The notes under the pieces: model-generated | What the model saw: the letters and a program-made list of their open reading frames with translations, nothing else | Database searches by the model: none | What the model was told of the DNA's origin: nothing | Part shown: piece after piece, positions 16,270 through 25,318 of the stretch | Numbering within the stretch: position 1 is the first letter of the stretch | Layout of the letters: the number at the start of each line of letters is the position of its first letter | Program-made: the position numbers and the translations under genes | Origin: Bacteroidales bacterium | GTDB taxonomy: Bacteria; Bacteroidota; Bacteroidia; Bacteroidales; F082 | Assembly (NCBI GenBank): GCA_015709215.1 | Contig: JACCQN010000012.1 | Location: forward strand, 1-64,000 | DNA: 64,000 nucleotides | Direction of reading: 5' to 3'

Positions 16270-17244
16270 ATGAGCGAACAGATCATTCAACTTGAAAACG
16301 TTAGCCCTATTGATCTTTACGGACCATCAGATATTTATCTCGATCAGATAAAAACTTATTTCCCCAAGCTGCGTATTATTGCCCGCGGCGATTTTATGAA
16401 GGTTATTGGCGACCCGGAAGAGCTGGCCTTTTTCAGCTCGAGGCTCGAATTATTAATGGTAAACCTGGAGCAGTTTGGCAAGATCAACCAATTGTTGATC
16501 GAACAAATCATGCAAGGCAAAGATGATCAGCAAACAGCCTCTCCCGTCACAAATGGTGATGTGCTGGTATATGGTAGAGCTGGCTTGCAAGTGAAAGCAA
16601 TCACTACCAATCAAAAAAAATTGGTTAAGGCAAGTGAAAAAAATGATTTGGTGTTTGCCATAGGGCCAGCCGGAACTGGCAAAACTTATACAGCAGTAGC
16701 ACTTGCTGTGCGAGCGTTGAAAAATAAACAGGTAAAGCGTATTATTCTCACAAGGCCTGCAGTGGAAGCCGGTGAAAATCTAGGATTCTTACCAGGTGAC
16801 CTCAAAGATAAATTAGATCCTTATCTCCAACCACTCTACGATGCCCTGCGTGATATGTTGCCAACCCAAAAACTATTGACTTACCTGGAAGACGGCACTA
16901 TTGAGGTTGCTCCTTTAGCTTTTATGCGTGGCCGAACGCTCGATCACGCTTTTGCGATCCTCGATGAAGCACAAAATGCCACACAAAGTCAGCTGAAGAT
17001 GTTTTTGACCCGAATGGGTAAGGCTTCAAACTTTATTGTTACAGGTGATATCACTCAGATCGACTTGCCTGTCCGGCAACCATCAGGATTGCTGCAAGCG
17101 ATGAAAATTTTGAAAGATGTTAATGGAATAGATTTCGTTATGCTGGATGAAAAAGATGTAGTAAGGCATAAACTTGTAACTACTATCATTAGGGCTTATC
17201 AGCAACACAGAGAGGAACAGATTGGTCAACCTGAAAAAAAATGA
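16270..17244 (+). CDS. phoH: PhoH family protein (P-loop ATPase)
   Basis: A 324-residue PhoH-like ATPase with an N-terminal KH-like region (residues 1-100) and the PhoH core. The Walker A is in [19 protein letters not shown] and Walker B in [44 protein letters not shown] is a family signature. YbeZ-type members associate with the RNase YbeY and act in ribosome and RNA metabolism; that role is the likely one. It is the first gene of an operon; purC begins 4 bp after its stop (TGA ATATC-like junction at 17242). Confidence 0.93.
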   Translation: MSEQIIQLENVSPIDLYGPSDIYLDQIKTYFPKLRIIARGDFMKVIGDPEELAFFSSRLELLMVNLEQFGKINQLLIEQIMQGKDDQQTASPVTNGDVLVYGRAGLQVKAITTNQKKLVKASEKNDLVFAIGPAGTGKTYTAVALAVRALKNKQVKRIILTRPAVEAGENLGFLPGDLKDKLDPYLQPLYDALRDMLPTQKLLTYLEDGTIEVAPLAFMRGRTLDHAFAILDEAQNATQSQLKMFLTRMGKASNFIVTGDITQIDLPVRQPSGLLQAMKILKDVNGIDFVMLDEKDVVRHKLVTTIIRAYQQHREEQIGQPEKK

Positions 17245-17248
17245 TATC

Positions 17249-18199
17249 ATGAGCAATGCACTGTTAACTACCAACTTCCATTTTCCTGGGCAAACGAAGT
17301 TTTACCGCGGAAAGGTGCGTGATGTTTATACTATTAAGGATAAGTTGTTGGTAATGATAGCGTCTGACCGCATTTCGGCCTTTGATGTAGTGCTGCCAAA
17401 GCCAATACCTTATAAAGGCCAGGTATTGAATCAAATAGCTGTTTTTTTTCTGGATGCTACTGCCGATATTGTACCCAACTGGAAGCTGGGTTCTCCCGAC
17501 CCGGTGGTTACCATTGGCCAGCTTTGCAAGCCTTTTCCCGTTGAAATGATTGTACGCGGCTATTTGAGCGGTAGCGCCTGGAGAACTTATAAAAAAGGAC
17601 ATCGTGAAATTTGTGGAGTAGCAATTCCGGATGGATTACGTGAGCACGAACGCCTGCCACAACCAATTATCACCCCTACTACTAAAGCTGCCGAAGGGCA
17701 TGATGAAGATATCAGTCGTGAAGCTATTATTGAAAAAGGAATAGTAAGTGAATCGGATTATATTCAACTCGAAAAATATGCGCTGGCACTATTTGAGCGA
17801 GGAACAGAAATGGCTGCTAAACAGGGACTTATACTTGTTGATACGAAATATGAATTTGGAAAATCCGGTGATAAAATCTTCTTGATAGATGAAATTCATA
17901 CGCCCGATTCATCACGCTATTTTATCGCCGACGAATATTTAAAACGTTTTGAAAAAGCTGAAACGCAAAAACAGCTTTCGAAAGAGTTTGTGCGCGAATG
18001 GTTGATGGAAAATGGTTTTCAGGGGCAGGCCGGACAAGAAATTCCGGAGATGACAGATGATTTTATTCAAAAAGTTTCAACGCGTTATATCGAACTCTTT
18101 GAAAAGCTAACAGGGCAAAGTTTTGTGCCTTCAGATAACAGAAATTTGCATATGCGAATCGAATCTGCTGTGATTGATTTCCTTACAAGCTTCAGCTGA
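17249..18199 (+). CDS. purC: Phosphoribosylaminoimidazole-succinocarboxamide synthase
   Basis: SAICAR synthase, the seventh step of purine synthesis: CAIR plus aspartate plus ATP. The 316-residue protein starts at ATG 17249 ([11 protein letters not shown]), which is five bases past the phoH stop. [33 protein letters not shown] (in part) is the N-terminal ATP region, followed by [12 protein letters not shown] and [15 protein letters not shown]. The catalytic Lys-Glu segment is DTKYEFG, with [13 protein letters not shown] near residue 220. No other purine gene is adjacent, so coupling with phoH is presumably for transcription only. Confidence 0.96.
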   Translation: MSNALLTTNFHFPGQTKFYRGKVRDVYTIKDKLLVMIASDRISAFDVVLPKPIPYKGQVLNQIAVFFLDATADIVPNWKLGSPDPVVTIGQLCKPFPVEMIVRGYLSGSAWRTYKKGHREICGVAIPDGLREHERLPQPIITPTTKAAEGHDEDISREAIIEKGIVSESDYIQLEKYALALFERGTEMAAKQGLILVDTKYEFGKSGDKIFLIDEIHTPDSSRYFIADEYLKRFEKAETQKQLSKEFVREWLMENGFQGQAGQEIPEMTDDFIQKVSTRYIELFEKLTGQSFVPSDNRNLHMRIESAVIDFLTSFS

Positions 18200-18235
18200 T
18201 CATTTGTTTTTTTATGCTGTTTTTTTGTTCACTAG

Positions 18236-18251
18236 CGTACAAATTTGTACG
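18236..18251. promoter_or_regulatory. 16-bp perfect palindrome
   Basis: CGTACAAATTTGTACG is exactly self-complementary. It lies 37 bp after purC and 144 bp before the next gene. It has no T run, so it is a candidate protein-binding site rather than a terminator. Confidence 0.4.
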
Positions 18252-18394
18252 ATTTTCGAACACTTTTTCACTTCTTTTGTTTACCCTTTTCATAACTTAA
18301 ATGTCAATATAATAATAAGTTATAAACATTGGCATGATAGTAGTTGTTTACAATACAGAACAAATTGAAATTGAAAACATTAAAATATACAGTT

Positions 18395-18778
18395 ATGAAA
18401 ACTACAGGAATTTTTGCAGCAATCATTTTTCAGTTGGTAAGCGTAAATCTGATCTCGGCACAATGGCAAACAGCCAATCTGTCATCAGTTGAAGTCTATG
18501 TGGATGACATCCCTTTTAACACTGCCAAAGTGGTTCAGAATTACTACGACACTGCAATTTATTTTCAAAAAGCCGACCCGGAAGCTTTTGTTGATGATAT
18601 TCCCTTTAACACCACCAAAGTTGTTGCAAACTACCTGGCAGATCAGGCCATTAACGTTTGCTTTGCTATGCAAGATGAAGCTGGAATACAAGACATTCCT
18701 TTCGATACGCAGGCGATTCATCATAAGGTTGAAAGCAGTAAATTTGATAAGTTCCGTTACCAACGGCTTAGCAAATAA
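18395..18778 (+). CDS. Small secreted protein with three DIPF repeats
   Basis: 127 residues from the ATG at 18395, with signal peptide MKTTGIFAAIIFQLVSVNLI and likely cleavage near SAQ-W (residue 23). The mature part has three related units: EVYVDDIPFNTAKVVQNYY, EAFVDDIPFNTTKVVANYL and AGIQDIPFDTQAI. DIPF begins at residues 38, 68 and 100, so the repeat is about 30 residues. I know DIPF-D/N-T motifs from small exported Bacteroidota proteins but no function has been assigned that I can name. It is a single gene followed by a strong terminator. Confidence 0.75.
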   Translation: MKTTGIFAAIIFQLVSVNLISAQWQTANLSSVEVYVDDIPFNTAKVVQNYYDTAIYFQKADPEAFVDDIPFNTTKVVANYLADQAINVCFAMQDEAGIQDIPFDTQAIHHKVESSKFDKFRYQRLSK

Positions 18779-18830
18779 GAATTTTCTTAATGAGTGTTTT
18801 GGTTAGTACCTTAAATTGGTTTTGGTTATC

Positions 18831-18864
18831 AAAAAAGCAGTCTGGTTTTCTGGACTGCTTTTTT
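18831..18864. terminator. Strong bidirectional terminator
   Basis: AAAAAAGCAGTC (18831-18842) and GACTGCTTTTTT (18853-18864) form a perfect 12-bp stem with a 10-nt loop. It separates the DIPF gene from the convergent SirB1-like gene. Confidence 0.9.
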
Positions 18865-18878
18865 GGGTATCTGAGCTG

Positions 18879-19739
18879 CTAATCCAACGCTTTAAGCAGA
18901 TGAAGTAATTCTGCTGATTTTTCATGATTTCCTGCCAGGGTATAACTGTCAGCCAATCCGTTGATCAGTCTGATTAAAATATCCTTGTTTGAACAGGGAG
19001 CATAATAAGAACTTTTAGGTTCAAGCCGTAACTGTTTGATATACAGATCTATTTCGTTTTTTGTGAAAACAGCTCCCTTGTTAAAGGGATTCAGATAAAA
19101 GATTATGTCATCTGCCGTTTGTTCCACTTTAAGTTCATCGGTGTAAGCCAAAACAAAATGTTTGGGCAAATCTATTCCGTAAATTGGGATGCGCATGCTT
19201 TTAGCAATGATTAAATAAAAGATGCCCAAAGAGAGTGGATTGCCTTTACGTGTTTCTAAAAGGTTTTTGAGATAAAAGTTTTCGGGAAGGTAAATATTTG
19301 AAGTATTGCCGCTAAAACGATTGATATCATAAAAGATATGATTGAGCACTTTTACTTTTTCGAGTGGTGTGAGCTCGTTGTTCAATTCTAGCCATACTTC
19401 CTGTACAATCTTTCCCACTTCCCTGGTAAGGGCATCAACGTCAAGATCGGGATACTGATAGCGTGTAACGATCATATAGCCCCGCAACAGATCTTCGTAT
19501 CCAAATCTGCTCCATTCATGCAATTCGGCAAAAAGGCTTTCCTGTTGAATTTGATGGATCAGTTGGATAATGCGCTGCTGAATATTATCATCGAAGGTCT
19601 TTTCCCACGCTGATTCCAGCGATGGAATAGCAGCGGATCCATACGAAAGAATATGCGTTTTTATTTGTGCATATAATTTTTCGTCCGGCTCATCTACCAA
19701 ACTAATCAAAGCCTGAAGCACTCCTGATTCTTTCATCAC
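18879..19739 (-). CDS. SirB1-type transglutaminase-like protein
   Basis: 286 residues. The N-terminal third is an alpha-repeat region (ALISLVDEPDEKLYAQIKTHILSYG, in part). The core from about residue 110 matches the SirB1/Transglut_core2 family: LNHIFYDINRFSGNTSNIYLPENFYL, RKGNPLSLGIFYLIIAKSM and IPIYGIDLPKHFVLAY. The Cys of papain-type transglutaminases is not obvious, as in most SirB1 members, so catalysis is doubtful. A C-terminal TPR-like helix pair ends it. It follows nadD by 75 bp on the same strand. The role is unknown. Confidence 0.85.
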   Translation of the reverse strand: MMKESGVLQALISLVDEPDEKLYAQIKTHILSYGSAAIPSLESAWEKTFDDNIQQRIIQLIHQIQQESLFAELHEWSRFGYEDLLRGYMIVTRYQYPDLDVDALTREVGKIVQEVWLELNNELTPLEKVKVLNHIFYDINRFSGNTSNIYLPENFYLKNLLETRKGNPLSLGIFYLIIAKSMRIPIYGIDLPKHFVLAYTDELKVEQTADDIIFYLNPFNKGAVFTKNEIDLYIKQLRLEPKSSYYAPCSNKDILIRLINGLADSYTLAGNHEKSAELLHLLKALD

Positions 19740-19814
19740 TGATTGCGTTTAGCCTTTACACAACAAAAATCTTGCCTGTTTGGTTTTGTGTCAGTTTATT
19801 TTGGCCGACAAAAT

Positions 19815-20396
19815 TTATTCATAAAAATGCATCAAAGTCATGTATTCGTGGGCTTTTGGAGGCATAAACCAAGAAATATTTTTACCCGCTGAAACGGCTC
19901 TACGAATAAAACTGGAGGATACTTTAATTTCAGGCGCATCGACCAACTGAACTGAAGGATGATTTATATGATTACCACCAGTGAATCCGTTTCTGGGATA
20001 AACAAGCAGCCTGTAGCTTTGTAACAGCACTTCGTAGTTTTTCCATTTATGAATATTTTCGAGGCTGTCCATGCCAACAATCAACGAAAAAGCTATGTTG
20101 GGATGACGTTCGCTGAGGCGTGTGAGTGTGTCAATAGTGTAAGATGGGTGTGGCATCCTGAATTCAATATCGTTCACTTCAAATCGGGGGTCATTATCAA
20201 TGGCTTTGGATACCATATCGAACCTGTGATGTTCCTGAAGCAGACTCTCCTTTTCTTTCAAGGGGTTTTGAGGCGAAACAATGAACCATAATTTGTGCAG
20301 GTCAGTAAATTCGACCATATAATTTGCCAGCATCATATGGCCATTGTGGATGGGGTTGAAAGATCCGAAAAAAAGTCCGATGCGTTCTCTTATCAT
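19815..20396 (-). CDS. nadD: Nicotinate-nucleotide adenylyltransferase
   Basis: It adenylates nicotinate mononucleotide to deamido-NAD, the step before NadE (also in this window, at 59 kb). The 193-residue protein has the nucleotidyltransferase motif GLFFGSFNPIHNGHMML, FIVSPQNPLK, and the second motif SSSFIRRAVSAGK (SxTxIR type). Length and order are standard. It lies 5 bp after the dehydrogenase gene and 75 bp before the SirB1-like gene, so probably shares the yicC-gmk transcript. Confidence 0.94.
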   Translation of the reverse strand: MIRERIGLFFGSFNPIHNGHMMLANYMVEFTDLHKLWFIVSPQNPLKEKESLLQEHHRFDMVSKAIDNDPRFEVNDIEFRMPHPSYTIDTLTRLSERHPNIAFSLIVGMDSLENIHKWKNYEVLLQSYRLLVYPRNGFTGGNHINHPSVQLVDAPEIKVSSSFIRRAVSAGKNISWFMPPKAHEYMTLMHFYE

Positions 20397-20401
20397 AAGT
20401 T

Positions 20402-21427
20402 TTAGAATGTTAATAATACTTTTCCGGCCGACATATTACCCAGGTACGATTTCATGGCATTTTTTATTTCTGTGTGTGGATAAGAAGTTTGAACCTTATT
20501 TTTCACTTTACCCGAAAGTATGATTTCCGTTAAGGTGTTGCGGGCTACTTCAAAAGTAATGCTATCAGTTTCTGCCATCCAGTCGCTCAGGTTGAAGCCG
20601 GTGATCATTTTATTATCGAAAATTAAACCAAGAGGATTAATGTCAGCAATTGATTTGTTAGAAAGTCCACCGTAAACCACAACTTCCGAATCCGGAGGCA
20701 GGGCATTCAGCAAGAACCCCGCAGACGATCCGGCAATGGCATCAAAAGCAGTGTTTGCTGCCAGGTCTTCTAAAAGTATTTTTAACTGACTACTGAAATC
20801 CGGGCAGTTTTCAACCAGAATATTTTTCCAGCCCGAAGCCTTTAGGTGCTTGGCAGTTTCTTGTTTGCGCACAATGCCAATCACTTCAATTTGGTGCATA
20901 GTGGCAAGTTCAAACAAAAAAGCTGCAACCATACTTCCGGCAGCGTTTATTACAATAGCTTTACTTTCCCGTTGCAGGGCTATTTCGCATAAACCCCATG
21001 CTGTGAATGGATTAATGAAAAAAGTTGCTGCTTGTTCAGCTTTCAGGCTTTCGTCAATAAGCATTACTTCCTGCGGTTTGGCATAAAAGTAGTTGGCCCA
21101 GCAACCGTCTTTATCATTTTGAGTGAAACAAGAAACTCTTTTTCCGATCCATTTGTCATGATCCAGCGATTTGCCAACCCCTATGATTATCCCACAGCCT
21201 TCAAAACCCGGAACTGCCGGCATAGTTTTTTTAACCCGATAACTTCCTTGCAAAAAAGCAATATCAGAAGGATTAATGGGAGTAGCTTCCATTCGGATAA
21301 GCAACTCGTCCGGCTCAGGTTCGCGAAGCTTTTTGGTCACCTGCTGCAAGCTAAGCATGGCTTTAACCACATTAGCTTGTTCGCATGCAATTTCAATTGC
21401 TGTGTATGTTGTTGGTAATTTGGTCAT
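20402..21427 (-). CDS. Zinc-independent MDR family alcohol dehydrogenase/quinone reductase-like
   Basis: 341 residues of the medium-chain dehydrogenase/reductase superfamily. ETPINPSDIAFLQGSY-like start, VPGFEGCGIIIGVG, and a Rossmann part in IVINAAGSMVAAFLFELA. Zinc ligands of alcohol dehydrogenases are missing, so it belongs with quinone/enoyl reductases that use NADPH. The substrate is unknown. It sits between gmk (8 bp) and nadD (5 bp) as a metabolically unrelated passenger. Confidence 0.82.
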   Translation of the reverse strand: MTKLPTTYTAIEIACEQANVVKAMLSLQQVTKKLREPEPDELLIRMEATPINPSDIAFLQGSYRVKKTMPAVPGFEGCGIIIGVGKSLDHDKWIGKRVSCFTQNDKDGCWANYFYAKPQEVMLIDESLKAEQAATFFINPFTAWGLCEIALQRESKAIVINAAGSMVAAFLFELATMHQIEVIGIVRKQETAKHLKASGWKNILVENCPDFSSQLKILLEDLAANTAFDAIAGSSAGFLLNALPPDSEVVVYGGLSNKSIADINPLGLIFDNKMITGFNLSDWMAETDSITFEVARNTLTEIILSGKVKNKVQTSYPHTEIKNAMKSYLGNMSAGKVLLTF

Positions 21428-21435
21428 TAGTATAG

Positions 21436-22020
21436 CTAAGGTTTTAAAAATTTAGTAATTATCGACTTTAATTCCTGTTGGGCTTTTTCGAGTTGATCAT
21501 TTATTAAAACCACATCAAAACGATTGGCAAATCTCATTTCCCACTCAGCTTTTTCAATGCGTTTCTGTATGCTTTCGTTGCTGTCAGTTCCTCTTTGTTT
21601 AAGCCTCTCAGCAAGAATATCAAGTGAAGGAGCTTTGATAAAAATTGCCAGTGCGTCCTGACCAAAGTGTTTTTTTAAGTTGAGCCCGCCAACCACATCC
21701 ACATCAAAAACGATATGATTTCCGGCTGCTCTTTTCGATGCGATCTGATCGACTAAAGTTCCGTAGAAAACATCAGGATAAACTTCTTCAAATTCGATAA
21801 AAGCATTTTCTGCAATTTTCTTTCTAAACTGATCAGGTGTCAGAAAATAATAGTCTTTTCCGTCTTCTTCTCCGGCTCGGGGTGGTCTGCTGGTGGCTGA
21901 TATCGAAAATGTCAGACCCTGAATCTGATCCAGGATATATTTAACCAATGTAGTTTTTCCGGAGCCGGAAGGAGCTGAAAAAATCAGAAGCTTACCTTTT
22001 TTTTCGGGATGTTTGCTCAT
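21436..22020 (-). CDS. gmk: Guanylate kinase
   Basis: Phosphorylates GMP to GDP with ATP. The P-loop is FSAPSGSGKTTLVKYIL, followed by SATSRPPRAGEEDGKDYYFL (the GMP-binding segment) and IEFEEVYPDVFYGT. The 194-residue length and RGTDSNESIQKRI are normal. It overlaps yicC by four bases, a coupling conserved in many bacteria. Confidence 0.96.
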   Translation of the reverse strand: MSKHPEKKGKLLIFSAPSGSGKTTLVKYILDQIQGLTFSISATSRPPRAGEEDGKDYYFLTPDQFRKKIAENAFIEFEEVYPDVFYGTLVDQIASKRAAGNHIVFDVDVVGGLNLKKHFGQDALAIFIKAPSLDILAERLKQRGTDSNESIQKRIEKAEWEMRFANRFDVVLINDQLEKAQQELKSIITKFLKP

Positions 22021-22889
22021 AAAATATTGTAAAGTTGTTCTTTAATTTTTTCCAATTCATCTTTCATTTGAACCACCAGGCGTTGTATGCCGGCGTGATT
22101 GGCTTTTGAGCCTAGCGTGTTGATTTCTCTGCCAATTTCCTGGCTGATAAAACCGAGTTTTTTCCCAGCCTGATCTTCGGACATGGTTTGGATAAAATAA
22201 TTGCAATGTTGTTTTAACCGGACTTTTTCTTCTGTGATATCAAACTTTTCGAGGTAATAAATCAACTCCTGCTCCAGCCTGTTTTCGTCATATTTTACAG
22301 AGGCAGCAAGTTCGTTCAGGTTTTTCGTCAGGCGTTGTTTCACGGTTTCCAGCCTTTCCGATTCCAGAGGTTCTACTTGCATTAAAAGGCTAAGAATGGT
22401 TTCGATACGTGAACTCAGGTCTTTTTCGAGCACTTTGCCTTCATTCAGACGAAACAAATCAAAAGATGCAACAGCCTCCTTCAGGCAGGAAGTTGCCAGA
22501 CTAATCAGTTCTTCATCAGCTTCATTTTCGGTGGCGGTAAAAATTCCGGGCATTTTCAAGAGGTAGCCTGCCATGTCTGATGGGGCCTCAAAATGAAGCG
22601 AATCAGCAAGTTTTTTTATCTGTTCGATGTGAAAGGCTGCGAGTTTGGAATCTATTTGCCCCGCCTGTTTTTCGGCAGATTCGTCATAGGTTAGCACTAC
22701 TTCAACTTTTCCTCTTTGAAGCTCTTGAGTCAAAAAATTACGCCATTCGTATTCAAGCTTTTTGAAGGCCGCCGGAAGCTTCAGGTTAAGATCCAGTTGT
22801 TTGCTGTTGAGTGCTTTGATTTCAAGCTGTATCTTGGTGTCGTTTTGGCTAGCCGAAGCTTTTCCAAATCCCGTCATCGATCTTATCAT
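22017..22889 (-). CDS. yicC: YicC/YloC family endoribonuclease
   Basis: YicC family proteins are endoribonucleases with a conserved place next to gmk. The 290-residue protein starts MIRSMTGFGKASAS, the family hallmark, with ALNSKQLDLNLKLP and a C-terminal domain ending ISQEIGREINTLGSKANHAGIQ. The first gene of the run yicC-gmk-dehydrogenase-nadD. A -7 element TATCTTTG is at 22913-22906. Confidence 0.93.
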   Translation of the reverse strand: MIRSMTGFGKASASQNDTKIQLEIKALNSKQLDLNLKLPAAFKKLEYEWRNFLTQELQRGKVEVVLTYDESAEKQAGQIDSKLAAFHIEQIKKLADSLHFEAPSDMAGYLLKMPGIFTATENEADEELISLATSCLKEAVASFDLFRLNEGKVLEKDLSSRIETILSLLMQVEPLESERLETVKQRLTKNLNELAASVKYDENRLEQELIYYLEKFDITEEKVRLKQHCNYFIQTMSEDQAGKKLGFISQEIGREINTLGSKANHAGIQRLVVQMKDELEKIKEQLYNIL

Positions 22890-22905
22890 ATCAAGACATT
22901 TTCGG

Positions 22906-22913
22906 CAAAGATA
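22906..22913 (-). promoter_or_regulatory. Candidate promoter of the yicC-gmk operon
   Basis: TATCTTTG on the minus strand matches the -7 consensus, 17 bp before the yicC ATG, so the leader would be very short. Confidence 0.45.
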
Positions 22914-23027
22914 GCTATTCCGGTCAAAATTGGTTCAACCACTAAGATTGAGAACGATACAACTGTTTTCAGGTTAATGCTAAAAAAAAAATAAATTTTC
23001 GTATCATTGCAGTAAATTCAACCAGTT

Positions 23028-24482
23028 TTGAAGCGAATGCTTGTTTTATTTTTTACAATTAATCTACTATCAACGGTTTATGCTGATGGCCAACTGCATG
23101 TGATTGATAGTTTGTATCAATTGCTCGACGGGCAGCAAGGTGATCAACGGATAGAAACAATGATTAATTTGTCGGAGGCATATCGTTTGGTATCTTACGA
23201 TAAAAGCCTTAAAACTGCACAGGATGCCGTTTCCTATGCTGAAACAGAAGGTTTTCAGCGCTTAAAAGCCAAGGTTTTGAAATCAATGGGAATCAGTGCT
23301 TACCAAAGTGATGATTATGAGCTGGCACTAAGTTATTACAAACAGGCAATAAAAGCTTACGAAAATTCAGGTGATCAGCTTGGTAAAGCCACAGTTTTGA
23401 ATAACACAGGGCTTGTTTATAAGCAACTGGGCGATAATGAAAAAGCCCTGGAATTATATCAGCAAGCTTATGATATTCAGTTCAAAATGAGTGATATTAG
23501 TGCTTATGCTACTACCAATATCAATATTGCAGGTATTTATTACCAGCGTGGAGAACTTAACAAAGCTTTTGACGCCTATTATCAGGCGCAGCTTCTTTTT
23601 GGCGAATTGAAGGATAGTCTGCGTTATGCCCAGGTAACCAATAACCTAGCTAATGTTTACTGGCAATGGAACCAAAACGAAAAAGCGCTGCAATTACTTG
23701 ATGAAGCAAAAATGATTTATCAGCGATTTAATGCAACAGCCGATTTGTCGCGGATTTTTTACACCCAGGGACTAATATATGCCTATGATTATGCAGATTA
23801 CAACAAAGCACTTGATAGGTTTAATCGATCGCTCGTCTTACGCGAAGAACTTGGTGATCCGCTTGGTACAGCCAATGTGTTGATTAATATAGCGAATATC
23901 TGGATGGAGCAGGAACGGTTTGAAGAGGCTTTTTCATTTTATCAGCGCGGCCTTCGGATACATGAAACCATCGGCCATACTGATGGAATTTTAATGGCTT
24001 ATTACTATATGGGAATTGCTAATCAAAAGTTGAATAGATTTGATGAATCGAATGTATGGTTAACAAAATGCGAGGAAAAATCAAAAGAGGTAAACAGCAG
24101 GCTTTATGAGGATTTGATTCTGGAAGCCAGAATGAAAAATGCTTCAGCTTTGGGAAATTATAAAGGGTTCTTGGCGTATTTTGATGAGTTTGTAATTGCC
24201 AGAGATTCACTTGCAGATGCCTACTCCAACCTTCAGACAGCTGATGCACAAAACAGGTATCAATTGAAAGAATATGAATCACAACTGGCTTCCCTTGCAA
24301 AGGAATACGACCGGCTTCAAACTAGGTTTTTAAGCTATCAATATACTTTTTATACCATTCTGGGTTTGCTGTTTTTGCTGTTTGTTTATGGATTAATAAA
24401 ATTTGTTCTGATCAGATTCAGGAGGAGTATTCATAACAAGCAACAAAAAAATCCTGAAAATTTTCCGCTATCTGAAAAATAG
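23028..24482 (+). CDS. TPR-repeat protein with a C-terminal membrane helix, no kinase domain
   Basis: 484 residues: signal peptide (MLVLFFTINLLSTVYA), about eight tetratricopeptide repeats to residue 390 (for example ATVLNNTGLVYKQLGDNEKA), a coiled coil (residues 395-435) and one TM helix (FYTILGLLFLLFVYGLIKF). It then ends with a short basic tail. In Bacteroidota the same layout usually continues into a histidine kinase. Here the kinase is absent, yet a LytTR regulator follows 84 bp later. Start: ATG 23037, or TTG 23028 which adds MKR and gives a better signal-peptide n-region. Confidence 0.85.
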   Translation: MKRMLVLFFTINLLSTVYADGQLHVIDSLYQLLDGQQGDQRIETMINLSEAYRLVSYDKSLKTAQDAVSYAETEGFQRLKAKVLKSMGISAYQSDDYELALSYYKQAIKAYENSGDQLGKATVLNNTGLVYKQLGDNEKALELYQQAYDIQFKMSDISAYATTNINIAGIYYQRGELNKAFDAYYQAQLLFGELKDSLRYAQVTNNLANVYWQWNQNEKALQLLDEAKMIYQRFNATADLSRIFYTQGLIYAYDYADYNKALDRFNRSLVLREELGDPLGTANVLINIANIWMEQERFEEAFSFYQRGLRIHETIGHTDGILMAYYYMGIANQKLNRFDESNVWLTKCEEKSKEVNSRLYEDLILEARMKNASALGNYKGFLAYFDEFVIARDSLADAYSNLQTADAQNRYQLKEYESQLASLAKEYDRLQTRFLSYQYTFYTILGLLFLLFVYGLIKFVLIRFRRSIHNKQQKNPENFPLSEK

Positions 24483-24485
24483 TTT

Positions 24486-24516
24486 TTTGAAAATAGAAGA
24501 TAATATTGTAACTTTG
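24486..24516 (+). promoter_or_regulatory. Promoter of the LytTR regulator gene
   Basis: TTTG (24486-24489), a 19-bp spacer, and TAACTTTG (24509-24516) match both halves of the Bacteroidota consensus. The ATG is 50 bp downstream, so the regulator can be expressed apart from the TPR gene. Confidence 0.75.
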
Positions 24517-24566
24517 AGCTTTTAAAACCAACCTATTACCTATTGAATTAACAACGCAGCCACCTT

Positions 24567-25316
24567 ATGTTTAAAGTTGTAATTATTGATGACGAGCTCA
24601 GTGCCCGGGAAGTTATTGCGCATCAGCTATCAAGTTGCTGCGATCAGGTGAAACTCGTTGGCGAAGCCGATGGCGTTGAAAGTGGAGTTGCCTTGATTGA
24701 GGCGACGAAGCCTGATATTGTTTTGCTTGACATTGATCTGAAAGATGGTTCAGGTTTTGACCTTCTGAGGGAGCTTGATCAGATTCGGTTCAAATTGATT
24801 TTCATTACAGCCTATGACCGTTACGCATTAAAGGCAATCAAATTCAGTGCATTGGATTATCTGCTGAAACCAATTGATTCAGATGAATTTACGCGTGCTA
24901 TAAAAAAAGCCCTTTCAACACTCGAATCCGAAAATCAGAATTTGAAGCTAAATGCTTTTTTTAACAACTTTAAATTTATTAATCAGGAAGCCAGGAAAAT
25001 AGTGTTGCATACGGCTAGCAGTATTTATCTGATAAATGTTGCCGATATCATTCGATGCCAGGCCGAGAATAATCAAACCCGTTTTTACCTGACCAACGGG
25101 AAACAGCTGCTGGCTTCAAAAACCCTTAAAGAATTTGATGAGTTGTTAAGCGACTACCAGTTTCTAAGGGTGCATAAAACTCATCTTGTTAATGTGAATT
25201 TTATCGAACGTTTTGATAAACTTCATAAACTGCTGCTGATTCTTAAGGACAAATCAATTGTTCCTGTCGCTTTGCGCCGTAAAGAAGAAGTGCTGAGCAG
25301 AATTCAAAAATTATAA
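24567..25316 (+). CDS. LytTR-family response regulator
   Basis: 249 residues. The receiver domain spans 1-120, with acidic IIDDE near the N-terminus, the phospho-acceptor Asp55 (in DIVLLDIDLKDG), the switch Thr in IFITAYDRYA and the Lys in LDYLLKPID. The C-terminal LytTR DNA-binding domain (about 150-249) shows RCQAENNQTRFYLTNGKQLLASKTLKEF (in part) and FLRVHKTHLVNVNFI. It has its own good promoter. No histidine kinase gene is near, so the phosphodonor is unknown. Confidence 0.94.
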   Translation: MFKVVIIDDELSAREVIAHQLSSCCDQVKLVGEADGVESGVALIEATKPDIVLLDIDLKDGSGFDLLRELDQIRFKLIFITAYDRYALKAIKFSALDYLLKPIDSDEFTRAIKKALSTLESENQNLKLNAFFNNFKFINQEARKIVLHTASSIYLINVADIIRCQAENNQTRFYLTNGKQLLASKTLKEFDELLSDYQFLRVHKTHLVNVNFIERFDKLHKLLLILKDKSIVPVALRRKEEVLSRIQKL

Positions 25317-25318
25317 CT

